This document shows, in pieces, positions 1 to 7,639 of a DNA stretch of 38,628 nucleotides. Each line of letters begins with the position of its first letter. The stretch's first letter is position 1. Under the pieces are notes generated by a model that did not search any database, was not told the DNA's origin, and saw only the letters and a list, made by a program, of their open reading frames with translations. The position numbers and the translations under genes were made by a program. Source of the DNA: a virus; the IMG/VR virus record IMGVR_UViG_3300049729_000081, positions 1-38,628 of that record; one strand, written 5' to 3'.

Positions 1-57
1 AATGAACCGGATCGCCCAGCTAATCGGGGTCCGAGAGCTGGCAAATAGGACTTTCAC
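1..57 (-). CDS. 5' end of papain-fold endopeptidase gene (duplicated copy)
   Basis: This is the first 19 codons of the gene described at 38112-38558, repeated because the circular sequence overlaps itself. The GTG start (bases 55-57) overlaps the TGA stop of the upstream holin gene as GTGA, which shows that the junction is continuous in the circular genome. Confidence 0.85.
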   Translation of the reverse strand, partial: MKVLFASSRTPISWAIRFI

Positions 58-127
58 TTGGGAACCTCTGCATGGAAAACGTCGCGCACGATGATGCCCC
101 ACAGGAGCAGGACACCAGAGAATGCGG
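1..127. repeat. Terminal duplication (left copy)
   Basis: Bases 1-127 are identical to 38502-38628. A perfect end-to-end overlap of 127 bases is what a de Bruijn assembler using k=127 leaves on a circular contig. It falls inside the lysis genes rather than next to the terminase. I therefore read it as assembly overlap of a circular or circularly permuted genome, not as a biological terminal repeat. Confidence 0.95.
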
Positions 128-266
128 ACTTGAACGTGTCGAGCTGGCTACTCGGGATCGTTTTGAATGCCAGGCACCCAACCATGAATCCCAGAAGGAT
201 CGTCGCGCCCGCCCCCAGCCACACAGACGGGCGGATCGACGCCAGGGTGTTCCAGAACGATCCCAT
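54..266 (-). CDS. Putative holin (two membrane segments)
   Basis: A 70-residue protein beginning MGSFWNTLA. Two hydrophobic segments are visible, VWLGAGATILLGFMVGCLAF and SGVLLLWGIIV, separated by a short polar loop; the C-terminus is charged. Size and topology fit a small two-pass holin that would permeabilise the inner membrane at lysis. I chose the ATG at 266 because GGAG lies 9 bases upstream; an in-frame GTG at 305 has no ribosome site. The stop overlaps the GTG start of the papain-fold enzyme (GTGA), so the two are probably translationally coupled. The neighbours are all lysis-type genes. The family is not recognised from sequence, so the holin call rests on topology and context. Confidence 0.6.
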   Translation of the reverse strand: MGSFWNTLASIRPSVWLGAGATILLGFMVGCLAFKTIPSSQLDTFKSAFSGVLLLWGIIVRDVFHAEVPK

Positions 267-315
267 ATTGGTCGTCTCCATAGGGGTTGCAGATGGGGCA
301 GTCACGTCCGCACAC

Positions 316-573
316 TCAGCTTTTGGGTTCCAGGGCGGAAACGGCCGCCTGGAGGGCCGCCACGATGGGGGCGCTGTCGGTGATGGCGAGTTTCAGGAAG
401 GTTTCGGCTGCGGTCAGGGCCACGATGGCGTTGGTGATGACCAGACTGCCGGCCGTATTGGAGGCTTCCAGCGCGGTTTTGACGGCGCCAACCTCGGTCA
501 GCAGCGCGTTGAGTTCGGTTTCGGTCTTGGCGGCGAAACCTTCGATACCGGCGAAAAAGGAAGAAACGGACAT
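316..573 (-). CDS. Alanine-rich helical protein of unknown function
   Basis: An 85-residue protein starting MSVSSFFAGIEGF at the ATG at 573, with a strong AGGAG ribosome site 7 bases upstream. It is rich in Ala, Thr and Leu and looks almost fully helical (repeated ALTAAETFL-like stretches). It has no Cys and no clear membrane span. It lies between the L,D-transpeptidase-like enzyme and the holin, so it belongs to the lysis operon. A role as lysis accessory or small structural protein is possible; I do not recognise the family. Confidence 0.7.
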   Translation of the reverse strand: MSVSSFFAGIEGFAAKTETELNALLTEVGAVKTALEASNTAGSLVITNAIVALTAAETFLKLAITDSAPIVAALQAAVSALEPKS

Positions 574-584
574 TGGAACTCCTG

Positions 585-968
585 CTATTCGACTACGTGG
601 AGACGGGTCTCGCCAGACGCGGCAATCGCGTTGCGAGCGACCCGGAAAAGGACAATGCATCCTTCCGAGTCGGTAGGCGGTTCGGAACCATCTCCACCAT
701 GGAAAAAGAATCCGTCGCGCCCGAACATTTCATTGGAGGCGTCGGGGGTTAGGCGGCAGACGAAGGGGCCGAGTTTGGCATCACCCGGGCCGTATGCCTT
801 CCCGTCCTGCCAGATCCCAAGGGTGTAGAACCCCTGCGGAAGCGGGCCGATCATATGGATATGCTGCATATCCGGGTTATTCAGCCCGACGCCTTTACCC
901 GCATGGCCGGTATACTTCTGCTCATTGGGCATAGTGAGCACACCGGTTGATTGCGAGTATGACAGCAT
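585..968 (-). CDS. DUF2778/Tlde1-like L,D-transpeptidase-fold enzyme, candidate endolysin
   Basis: A 127-residue protein. The layout matches the DUF2778 / Tlde1 group of peptidoglycan-acting enzymes: a GPLPQGFY turn (residues 41-48), a His at 90 in the FFFHGG motif, and S-E-G-C at 101-104 giving the probable nucleophile Cys104. Members cut or exchange peptidoglycan cross-links in the periplasm. No signal peptide is visible, so release would need the holin. The ATG at 968 has AGAGG just upstream and late promoter A (982-991) 13 bases before it, so this is the first gene of the lysis unit. The enzyme family is inferred from the motif; the endolysin role is inferred from position. Confidence 0.65.
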   Translation of the reverse strand: MLSYSQSTGVLTMPNEQKYTGHAGKGVGLNNPDMQHIHMIGPLPQGFYTLGIWQDGKAYGPGDAKLGPFVCRLTPDASNEMFGRDGFFFHGGDGSEPPTDSEGCIVLFRVARNAIAASGETRLHVVE

Positions 969-981
969 GGTTCCCTCTGAT

Positions 982-991
982 TATATTATAG
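982..991 (-). promoter_or_regulatory. Late promoter A (CTATAATATA)
   Basis: On the minus strand the bases read CCTATAATATAATCAGAGG, ending 13 bases before the DUF2778 start codon. No TTGACA-like box is found 16-18 bases upstream. The stop codon of the upstream gene (TAA) is embedded in the motif. It is one of six exact copies of the 10-mer, each at the head of a late gene group. Confidence 0.6.
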
Positions 992-1291
992 GTTTCCGAG
1001 GGAAGTGGTCCCGGACGTGACCACGTTGGAGGTCCCGCCGCTCGGCATAGGGGCGCTCTGGGTTGCGCCACCGAGGCCCACGGCCTTGATCCCGGAATGG
1101 ACCTGTCCCCGGATCTTCTTCGGCTTGGTCTGCTCATGAATGGCGGGCGCCTGGACAGCGTTAGGGATGAACGCTCCGGCCGCATTGCCGGATTCTGCAG
1201 CTGGGATGAATGGCGTTGATGGAGCATTGCCAAACTGGGCGGTGAAAGCCTGCTGGTGGACTGCTGGGGCGTGCATCCAGGGCTGAATCAT
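986..1291 (-). CDS. Small Pro/Ala/Gly-rich protein of unknown function
   Basis: A 101-residue protein. The first half is rich in Ala, Pro, Asn and Gln; the second half has a basic patch (KPKKIRGQ) and a Gly/Ser/Thr-rich tail, a composition seen in disordered virion-associated proteins. Its ATG overlaps the stop of the large ejection protein as ATGA, so it is the last gene of the ejection operon. Its own stop codon lies inside late promoter A. Function unknown. Confidence 0.65.
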   Translation of the reverse strand: MIQPWMHAPAVHQQAFTAQFGNAPSTPFIPAAESGNAAGAFIPNAVQAPAIHEQTKPKKIRGQVHSGIKAVGLGGATQSAPMPSGGTSNVVTSGTTSLGNL

Positions 1292-4023
1292 GGTTTGATT
1301 CCTAATGCTCCGCTCATTGAGCGGTATGGAGTTCCCGGCTTGAGCATTTCGTATTCAGCCATGCTGGTGGGCCGTGCGATGGCGAGGGGTGAACCATCCT
1401 TGATGACGAATGACATCCTTGAGGCGGGCGGGTAAATAGGGCCATTGAGTCGCCCCGTTGCCTGCTGGTAGGGTGGCAGCGTCGGGGTTTGGGGGCTCAG
1501 GGCAGTCGGGCCACCTAGTGGCGTAGGCGGGCGATATTCTGGGGCTGGCGTCATACCTCGCGTAGCCAGACCAGTGGATGCGCCACGGGGATACATCCCA
1601 AGTGTAGGCTGCTCGTAGGGCAACGCCTGGGGCGGCTGGGTGGGGACGGTCGAGCTGTCAGACAGCGTCGGGCGGCTGGGGGGAATCGCCATCGGGGCCG
1701 GCGCAGAGGGGGAAGCGGGCGGCAAGGTGTAAGCCGAAAGGTCCGGGCTAAACAGCCTGGGCACCCGGGCCGCATTCATGGCCTTGTCCACGATCCCGCC
1801 CACGGCTGCGTCCGCCTTGGATAGGATTCCGTTGCTTGAAATGACCTTGCCCACCGAAGCGGCATTGAGCGCCTGGTTCAGGTTGGACTGGTAGCCGGCC
1901 CGGGGGGTGTTTCGAATGAGGTTCGACAGCCCTGAGATGGTATGGTCGTCGCCGAAAGCCGTTGCGAGCTGGTCAGACCGGTTCTCCAGGTACCGGGAAA
2001 TACTGGGCAGGTTCACGGCCTGGAAGTTTTTCATCCGAGACGCGCCGTCTTCAGAACGCCCGATCATTTCAGCCCGGACAGCGGCCTGCCCCTTGGAGTC
2101 GAGTGAACCGAACATACGGGCGAACTGGTCCGGGCTGGCATCTGTGAACAGAGGCCGAACCGCCAAGTCTGCATCTTTGCCGTTCATGATGTCGCTGATA
2201 CCGCTGTCAGGGTCAACGAATGGCAGCGTGTTCTTTTTGAACCAGTCGCTCCCCTTGTTCATCGCGGCCAGCCCTTCCGGGTCATTCCCGATCCCTTTGA
2301 GGGCAAAGGCATCAGCCGCGTCATCCAGTTGGTTCTTCACCTGGAACAGCGCACGGGCCGCAGTTCGGTTCCCCGATGCCTTTAGATCCTCGATCTTGTC
2401 CTCCATGCCAGAAACCAGCCCCTTAGCTCCCCGATAAGAAAGATCCGTGTTTGGGCTGGACAGCTTCTTCTGGTACCCGCTCAGAAGGGTATCGATATCC
2501 GGGTTAACTTCGCCGTTTTCGGCAATGCCGCTCTTGGCCTGGGCAATGGCTGAGGCTGGGTCAATAGATGTTACCGGGACCTGCGTGCCGTCCACAGCGA
2601 CTCGCGCTCCGAAGGCATACGGGTCCTTTGCCCTGAGTCCATCCAGGTAATCCGAAAATGAATTGGTGATCGCACTTCCAATTTGGCGGTTCTTCCAGTA
2701 CTGGCCCTTGAGACTGGCTTGAATGATCTTCGGGTTCGTGTCGGCATTGTCCATCAGCCCCTTGACATAGTTCGCGCCCCTGTCACCACTGGCAGCAGCT
2801 TCGCTTACCGAGGGCGTCAGCGAGTGCAGCGGGTCAACGTCAGGGTTCAGAGGCTTGCCAGTGGGCGGGACGCCATTGGAAGGTGCATCCGATTCATAGG
2901 GCAGCGCCGCCGCCGCCTTGTCGTATTCTCCCTGCCTATCCATGAGTGCCTGGCGCAACTGTGCCCCCTGGCGTGCACGCATGGCATTGACGGTCTTATC
3001 TCCCTCCATGGACTGCTCTAGGGTCCTCACACCCGGGTCCTGGGAAATATCCCCCAAGGACAGGTCCACGCCATGCTCTTTCGCACTGGCGACCGTGAGC
3101 CGCTGGATGGTTGCCTTGGCTGCGTCAGCATCCGGCCCGATGCCCTGGGAAATGCGCTGAATCTCGGGAATGGTCTGCCCCTGGAACTGTGGGGGGGCCG
3201 AGGCCATGACATCGCTGGTCCCCTCGCCGCTGAGGATTTCAGCGGGAAGATCCCGCTTGGCCCCGGTGATCCAGTCGCCTAGCTTGGCTTTCGTGGCCGT
3301 GGCAGCGTTGCGGACAGCCCCGGGTGCGCCTTCGATGGCAGCGCCGACTCCGCCGATGGCCCCGCCAGCCAGCGCCCCACCCTGGATGTTGGAGGCTAGG
3401 TTCTGAGCGTAGGTCTGGCCCTGGGGGACCGGAGAAGTGACCGCGTTCTGTGCGCCATAGAGTGCCCCGCCCACCACGCCACGGGCCGCCTGTGTGGCTG
3501 CATTGGTCAGGTAGCCGAGGCCCTGGGGGATATAGGCACCAAGCTTTCCGATGGCAGAGTTGAGCCCTGATGCCTCACCTAGCGCCACCTGGGGGATGGT
3601 TGCGCCGGCCGTGCGGATTGCATCGCCCACGCCGCCTAGGTCGTATCCGTGCTGGCTGGTTGGAAGTCCAAGAGCCTGGGGCGCACCAGAAACCAATTCG
3701 TTCCCGTAGGACTGGAGATTATTGGCCGTTTGCGCTGCGCCCTGAGCCCCAGGAAGCCCCGTGTGGCCGTATGCCTGTAATGCCGCCTGCGCGGGAGCAG
3801 TGAGCCCCAGGAGCCCCAGAGACGACACGCGGTTGAGCATCGCAGTAGACCGGTCCCACATGGACGGCGCGGGCTTCTGACTCTGCCCATAGGGGGTTCC
3901 ATGGGCCGCTGCGCCCACGTCATTGGACTGGGGTTGCGCAACCGGAGTCGCAAACGAGTAATCGTCTGTGATCGGTCCCGCTTTTGAGGTTACGGGCGTG
4001 GCAAAGGAATAGTCATCGGGCAT
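1288..4023 (-). CDS. Large internal virion / DNA ejection protein (P22 gp16 position)
   Basis: A 911-residue protein in the position of P22 gp16, the last of the three ejection proteins (gp7, gp20, gp16) that leave the capsid and help DNA cross the cell envelope. The N-terminus carries a direct repeat of DDYSFATPV (about residues 3-11 and 20-28). Residues 70-260 are Ala/Gly-rich with weakly hydrophobic helices, the middle is helical and charged, and the last 170 residues are Pro-rich. P22 gp16 is 609 residues, so this is much longer. I see no lysozyme motif. The start overlaps the preceding stop as TGATG. Function rests on synteny and composition, not on a recognised domain. Confidence 0.65.
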   Translation of the reverse strand: MPDDYSFATPVTSKAGPITDDYSFATPVAQPQSNDVGAAAHGTPYGQSQKPAPSMWDRSTAMLNRVSSLGLLGLTAPAQAALQAYGHTGLPGAQGAAQTANNLQSYGNELVSGAPQALGLPTSQHGYDLGGVGDAIRTAGATIPQVALGEASGLNSAIGKLGAYIPQGLGYLTNAATQAARGVVGGALYGAQNAVTSPVPQGQTYAQNLASNIQGGALAGGAIGGVGAAIEGAPGAVRNAATATKAKLGDWITGAKRDLPAEILSGEGTSDVMASAPPQFQGQTIPEIQRISQGIGPDADAAKATIQRLTVASAKEHGVDLSLGDISQDPGVRTLEQSMEGDKTVNAMRARQGAQLRQALMDRQGEYDKAAAALPYESDAPSNGVPPTGKPLNPDVDPLHSLTPSVSEAAASGDRGANYVKGLMDNADTNPKIIQASLKGQYWKNRQIGSAITNSFSDYLDGLRAKDPYAFGARVAVDGTQVPVTSIDPASAIAQAKSGIAENGEVNPDIDTLLSGYQKKLSSPNTDLSYRGAKGLVSGMEDKIEDLKASGNRTAARALFQVKNQLDDAADAFALKGIGNDPEGLAAMNKGSDWFKKNTLPFVDPDSGISDIMNGKDADLAVRPLFTDASPDQFARMFGSLDSKGQAAVRAEMIGRSEDGASRMKNFQAVNLPSISRYLENRSDQLATAFGDDHTISGLSNLIRNTPRAGYQSNLNQALNAASVGKVISSNGILSKADAAVGGIVDKAMNAARVPRLFSPDLSAYTLPPASPSAPAPMAIPPSRPTLSDSSTVPTQPPQALPYEQPTLGMYPRGASTGLATRGMTPAPEYRPPTPLGGPTALSPQTPTLPPYQQATGRLNGPIYPPASRMSFVIKDGSPLAIARPTSMAEYEMLKPGTPYRSMSGALGIKP

Positions 4024-5936
4024 CAGCGCACGTATTCCTTTCCGTCAGTGCCCCGGAAGTGGGTTCCCGGGGATAGTTTAAGGGCAGCTGCCGCGCCCAA
4101 GGTGGGGAGCTGCCCCGTGGCAGGTGCAGGGGTAGAAGATTTAGAAGCAAGAGAAATACGCCCCTGAACATTCCCGATCTGGTCTTGCAAGGAGTCATGA
4201 CGATTCGCCATATCCTGCTTGAGAATCTTTGCTACCGCCAAGGTCTGACCCATGGTTGCGGATTCAGGGTTGAATGCCTGAATCTCATGTCGGGCAGAGT
4301 CCGAAAGGGTCCCGGAAAGACTCGGGTTATTGGTCACCTTGGCGATTTCAGTGGTCGCAACTTGGCGGGCAGCATTGACAGCCGCCTGATCCGTGTTGCC
4401 GAGGATACTATAGTTGATCTTGCGAAGTGGCTGGTTGAGAAGCGGGGAACCGGTGTCCACGATGTTCTGAGCCGACTTGATGAACAGGTCCAGATTCTTG
4501 CCGGCCGTATTCTCGAATGCCGAGACGGTATCCAGAGACTTTTGAAGACCCTTCAAAGACCCGGTGTCGGCCCCATAGTTTGCCTTTGCAGAAGCCAGAG
4601 CAGTCGAGTCAACGCCATACTTGGAGGCCTCCCGGTTCATGACCGCTACCCGGGCAGCAACGCCAGCCTGCCCCATTCCCATGCTCGGGAGATTCCCGGT
4701 CGTGTGATACATGTCAGCCGCACGTTCCAGAGCTTCAGGGGTCACAGCGGACCCAGTGCTAGCTGCCTGGGCTTTCTGGGCCTCGATCTGGTTGCGCTGA
4801 TTGGTAAGGTATTCCTCTGCCTTATTGTGGCGACCGGCTTCATTGGCCGTCTGCTGTTCAATCCCTTCCTTCTGTTGGTTGATGGTCGAGTTGATCTTGT
4901 CGAACTGCGCCTTTTCGCGCTCCGCTACCGTGGATGCCTGGGCCTCAAAATCCTTGAGTTGGGCCATGCCTGTCTTGTCGGCAGGGTCATAGGTGGCCGG
5001 CAAGAACCCACTGGTGTTGATCCCCTCCTGCTGGGCCTGCTGGATGAGGCCGGCATAGGCCTGTGGCTTCATGGACTCAGGAAGCGACTCAAAGGCGGCA
5101 ATGTGGCCGGCGAGGGTGGCGTGCTGGAGAACCAACTGTTTTTGTTTGGTCTGTTCGCTCTGGAGGTCTGCGTCTGTCCACTGTTTGACCAGGCCGTTGG
5201 CCAGATCGCTTCGTGCGCCGCCAGGATCATCAGGGCCGGCGCTGGGCCGGTTGGGGTCCATGAGATACTTGAGGATGCCAACGCGGTCCAGCGAGAACGC
5301 CCCGGCCTGTCCATTCGGACCCTTGGCCGCGTAGGTCTGCTGCGCGTTGAACGTGGGCGAGTCGCCAACCGCCATAGAGGTATCCTGGAGGTTATGCGCC
5401 CCGGTCACTTTCTGAAGCTCTGGGTGGTCCAGGATGGCCGGCCCGTTCGTGGGCGACAGCGGGGCATACGCCTTGTCCGCCGCAGCCGGAAGGGGCTGCT
5501 GGGGGGCCTGGGAAGGGGCAGACTGCGCACGATACGAGTTGGCATCCTGGGGGAGCATCGAGCCGAGCGAACCAAGGCCCTGCTGCTGGGGGCCGGTCTG
5601 CTGGGCCGACTGGGCCTGCTGCTGGGGTTGGGCCTGCTGGGCCGACTGGGCCTGCTGCTGGGGTTGGGCCTGCTGGGCCGACTGGGCCTGCTGCTGGGGT
5701 TGGGCCTGCTGAGGCTGGACTACGTTGGACTGCGCAGGTTGCCAGGATGAATTACCCTGAGTGGCTTTCAGGGTAATGGCTGCATCCAGGGCAGTCTTGG
5801 CATCCATGGCCTGTTTGGCCTGCACTCCTTGAGTAAGAGCGTTGGTGTAGGCTGCATTCGCAGTCATATACCCGGTCTGGGCACTCTGGACGCCATTCTC
5901 AAGCGATGGCATCGGTGAAGTAAGGGTTACCGGCAT
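4023..5936 (-). CDS. Internal virion / DNA ejection protein (P22 gp20 position)
   Basis: A 637-residue protein in the P22 gp20 position. Residues about 60-115 are Gln-rich, with three 12-residue repeats of the form QAQPQQQAQSAQ. The middle (about 330-400) is a long charged helical region with coiled-coil character, and the C-terminal half is Ala/Ser-rich. The ATG at 5936 follows a good AGAGG site. P22 gp20 is 471 residues and acts after adsorption with gp7 and gp16. Assigned by order and composition; the Gln-rich repeat is probably a flexible tether. Confidence 0.6.
   Translation of the reverse strand: MPVTLTSPMPSLENGVQSAQTGYMTANAAYTNALTQGVQAKQAMDAKTALDAAITLKATQGNSSWQPAQSNVVQPQQAQPQQQAQSAQQAQPQQQAQSAQQAQPQQQAQSAQQTGPQQQGLGSLGSMLPQDANSYRAQSAPSQAPQQPLPAAADKAYAPLSPTNGPAILDHPELQKVTGAHNLQDTSMAVGDSPTFNAQQTYAAKGPNGQAGAFSLDRVGILKYLMDPNRPSAGPDDPGGARSDLANGLVKQWTDADLQSEQTKQKQLVLQHATLAGHIAAFESLPESMKPQAYAGLIQQAQQEGINTSGFLPATYDPADKTGMAQLKDFEAQASTVAEREKAQFDKINSTINQQKEGIEQQTANEAGRHNKAEEYLTNQRNQIEAQKAQAASTGSAVTPEALERAADMYHTTGNLPSMGMGQAGVAARVAVMNREASKYGVDSTALASAKANYGADTGSLKGLQKSLDTVSAFENTAGKNLDLFIKSAQNIVDTGSPLLNQPLRKINYSILGNTDQAAVNAARQVATTEIAKVTNNPSLSGTLSDSARHEIQAFNPESATMGQTLAVAKILKQDMANRHDSLQDQIGNVQGRISLASKSSTPAPATGQLPTLGAAAALKLSPGTHFRGTDGKEYVR
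5605..5712 (-). repeat. 36-bp tandem repeat, three copies, inside the gp20-like gene
   Basis: Units begin at 5605, 5641 and 5677 and are nearly identical over 36 bases. Being a multiple of three, copies can be gained or lost without breaking the frame; each encodes a 12-residue Gln/Ala-rich unit. Confidence 0.85.
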
Positions 5937-5945
5937 TGATTACCT

Positions 5946-6632
5946 CTAAGATGAGAACATGCCCATAAGACTGCTGAGACCAGAACCGGAATATCCCGTT
6001 GATTGGCCGCTGAGTCCATTCATAGTATCGGTAACGCCACCCTCGATTGCCGCCGCCTTGTCCTGGGCCTCCTGCCCCTTGCTGTTGCCGTTCCCGACAA
6101 GGTAATTGCCCAGGGTGCTGGAATACTGGCTACCAAGAGCGCCAAGGCCCTGCGTGGCCGTATCGCCTCGGTTGGCGATCCCGGAAAGCTGGTTGTAGTT
6201 CTGGTTCTGGTTGTTGGTGAAATTCGTATACGCCTGCTGGTAGCCGTTATTGGCCTGCTGCTCGGCGTAATTGCTCAGGGACTTTTGAGTCCCGCCACTG
6301 AGCGCCCCGCCACGAACCGAGTTGGAATTGTTGATGGCCGACAATCCCTGCTGCATGTCGAACTGGTAGCCCGGGGAATTGTGGAAGTCCGAGGTGGTGA
6401 AGGCCCGGCCAAGGGAACCATTCTGGCCAGTGTCTGCGCTCAGCTCGGCGGACGCCTTGTTCCCGGCCTGGATGTAGGGTTGGTAATTGGCAGAGTTGGT
6501 GTTATAGACATTGCTGGCGTTGTTCTCGGCCGAGTCATAGCCAGCGGTTCGCTCATTCCCGGCCGTGACAGCCGCCTGGGATCCGATGATGCCATTGGTA
6601 ATCCCGCCCACTGCCTGACCGATACCGCTCAT
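5946..6632 (-). CDS. DNA ejection protein, P22 gp7-like
   Basis: A 228-residue protein; P22 gp7 is 229. It shows the pattern of gp7-type DNA transfer proteins: a Gly/Ile-rich N-terminus (MSGIGQAVGGITNGIIGSQA), then YQPYIQAGNKA near residue 55, a PGYQFDMQQGL segment near 90, and LSNYAEQQANNGYQQAY near 130. Members are packed in the head and injected with the DNA. I chose the ATG at 6632 because GGAG lies 6 bases upstream; an ATG at 6638 would sit directly on that site. It heads the ejection operon behind late promoter B. Confidence 0.75.
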   Translation of the reverse strand: MSGIGQAVGGITNGIIGSQAAVTAGNERTAGYDSAENNASNVYNTNSANYQPYIQAGNKASAELSADTGQNGSLGRAFTTSDFHNSPGYQFDMQQGLSAINNSNSVRGGALSGGTQKSLSNYAEQQANNGYQQAYTNFTNNQNQNYNQLSGIANRGDTATQGLGALGSQYSSTLGNYLVGNGNSKGQEAQDKAAAIEGGVTDTMNGLSGQSTGYSGSGLSSLMGMFSS

Positions 6633-6644
6633 TGACATCTCCAC

Positions 6645-6654
6645 TATATTATAG
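6645..6654 (-). promoter_or_regulatory. Late promoter B (CTATAATATA)
   Basis: The minus strand reads AACCTATAATATAGTGGAG, ending 12 bases before the gp7-like start codon. The TAA stop of the upstream GNAT-like gene lies within the motif. A TGGACC that partly resembles a -35 box lies 18 bases upstream, but the other copies lack a comparable element. Confidence 0.6.
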
Positions 6655-7101
6655 GTTTACTGCCTTGAACAGGTCCATTTGATGCAGTATGCCGTCTTTC
6701 AGCCATGGTTTCGTGCGTGAACCACACTTGGAAAACCCAACCCGAGTCAAGAATCGGGCCGCAAGGCTGTTTCCTTCGACGCATGGGGCCAGGATTTCCC
6801 GGTAGGGCGTATTCTCCCAAATCCAATGCAGGCATTCTTGACCGATCTTGTCTGTTTTCCCATAGGCGCACGGGAGAAAAGCAATGTGGGACTCGCACCG
6901 GGTGTCCGTCTGCCGAATCGTGACCACGATGCCAAGGAACTGCTCCCCCTCGTAGCAGGCGATGTAATTGATCTCATGCCGGATTTGGGGTTTCCATGTG
7001 AACCGCTCAAGGTGGGACTCAAACGCCCACGGCAAATTGTTCGGCGCAAGGATGGCCTCCCGAATGAGGCCCACGTCCTGGGTTAGCCGGAAGTCGAACA
7101 T
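6649..7101 (-). CDS. GNAT-fold protein, P22 gp14 position (DUF2824-like)
   Basis: A 150-residue protein with the features of a GNAT N-acyltransferase: a central IGVV-type strand (FLGIVVTIRQ, about residues 54-63), then EGNSLAARFLTRVGF near 109-123, the usual C-terminal helix-strand motif of the fold. In P22-like phages a protein of this kind (gp14, DUF2824 as I recall) sits between the tail needle and gp7 and is required for head assembly; the position here is the same. Whether it binds acetyl-CoA is unclear. Its stop codon lies inside late promoter B and its start overlaps by one base the stop of the neighbour. Confidence 0.65.
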   Translation of the reverse strand: MFDFRLTQDVGLIREAILAPNNLPWAFESHLERFTWKPQIRHEINYIACYEGEQFLGIVVTIRQTDTRCESHIAFLPCAYGKTDKIGQECLHWIWENTPYREILAPCVEGNSLAARFLTRVGFSKCGSRTKPWLKDGILHQMDLFKAVNL

Positions 7102-7445
7102 CAGGAGAACTGGATCCCGGAGATATTCGCGTTGATGCTCTGGCCGCTGCCGGCGCTTCCCCAGATTTGATCTCCAGGATGCAGAATATGATTCACGAGT
7201 TCCTGGGCGTTGTAGCTGCCGTTGGAGTTGACCGCCTGCCCGGAAACCACTTGGGTACCGACCGCAGGGGTTCCGCCTGCCGGGACATAGTGAAGGGTCG
7301 CGTTGGACGATGCCCCGCTCGTATTGGTCAGGGTGGCCGCGCTGATCTTAATGTATGAGTTCGCTGGGCAGGTATAGAGCAGCTTTGCGGCCGTGGTGAG
7401 CTGGGTTGCCGCCATGTGGACAGGACTGGTGGTGGTGAGGGCCAT
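7101..7445 (-). CDS. Small beta-rich virion-module protein
   Basis: A 114-residue protein, Thr/Ser/Gly-rich, with alternating hydrophobic residues. The sequence KLLYTCPANSYIKISAATL followed by NTSGASSNATLHYVPAGGTP resembles a recurring family of small beta-sandwich proteins in phage tail modules. It lies between the gp10-like protein and the gp14-like protein, where P22 has its tail needle gene 26, but it lacks the coiled coil of a needle. Probably a tail accessory or tip protein; uncertain. Confidence 0.6.
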   Translation of the reverse strand: MALTTTSPVHMAATQLTTAAKLLYTCPANSYIKISAATLTNTSGASSNATLHYVPAGGTPAVGTQVVSGQAVNSNGSYNAQELVNHILHPGDQIWGSAGSGQSINANISGIQFS

Positions 7446-7453
7446 ATGGCCTC

Positions 7454-7639
7454 CTAGGAGTTGTGCAGGAGCAGTTGGGCAACGGTCGTGTCAACCGTGC
7501 CCACTGCCGCCGCCTGCTGGGTCACGACCGTGTTCACAGTCGGGACCATCTGTTTATCAAAAAATTGTCTCCATTCATGGGTAAGGTTGCCGTCTGCATC
7601 CACAATCTTGGTCGTGGGAGGCGGGGTTCTGATCGTCAT
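7454..7639 (-). CDS. Small conserved-type tail-module protein
   Basis: A 61-residue protein starting MTIRTPPPTTKIVDADGNLT. The PPPxxKIVDxDGxLTxEWRxFF pattern is common in very short proteins downstream of phage tail hubs. Its ATG overlaps the stop of the gp10-like gene (ATGA), implying coupled translation. Function unknown. Confidence 0.6.
   Translation of the reverse strand: MTIRTPPPTTKIVDADGNLTHEWRQFFDKQMVPTVNTVVTQQAAAVGTVDTTVAQLLLHNS

Noticed and set aside
4185-5750. 521-codon plus-strand frame antisense to the gp20-like gene
   Set aside because: Fully covered by a better-supported minus-strand gene with ribosome site and synteny; long antisense frames are expected in GC-rich DNA.
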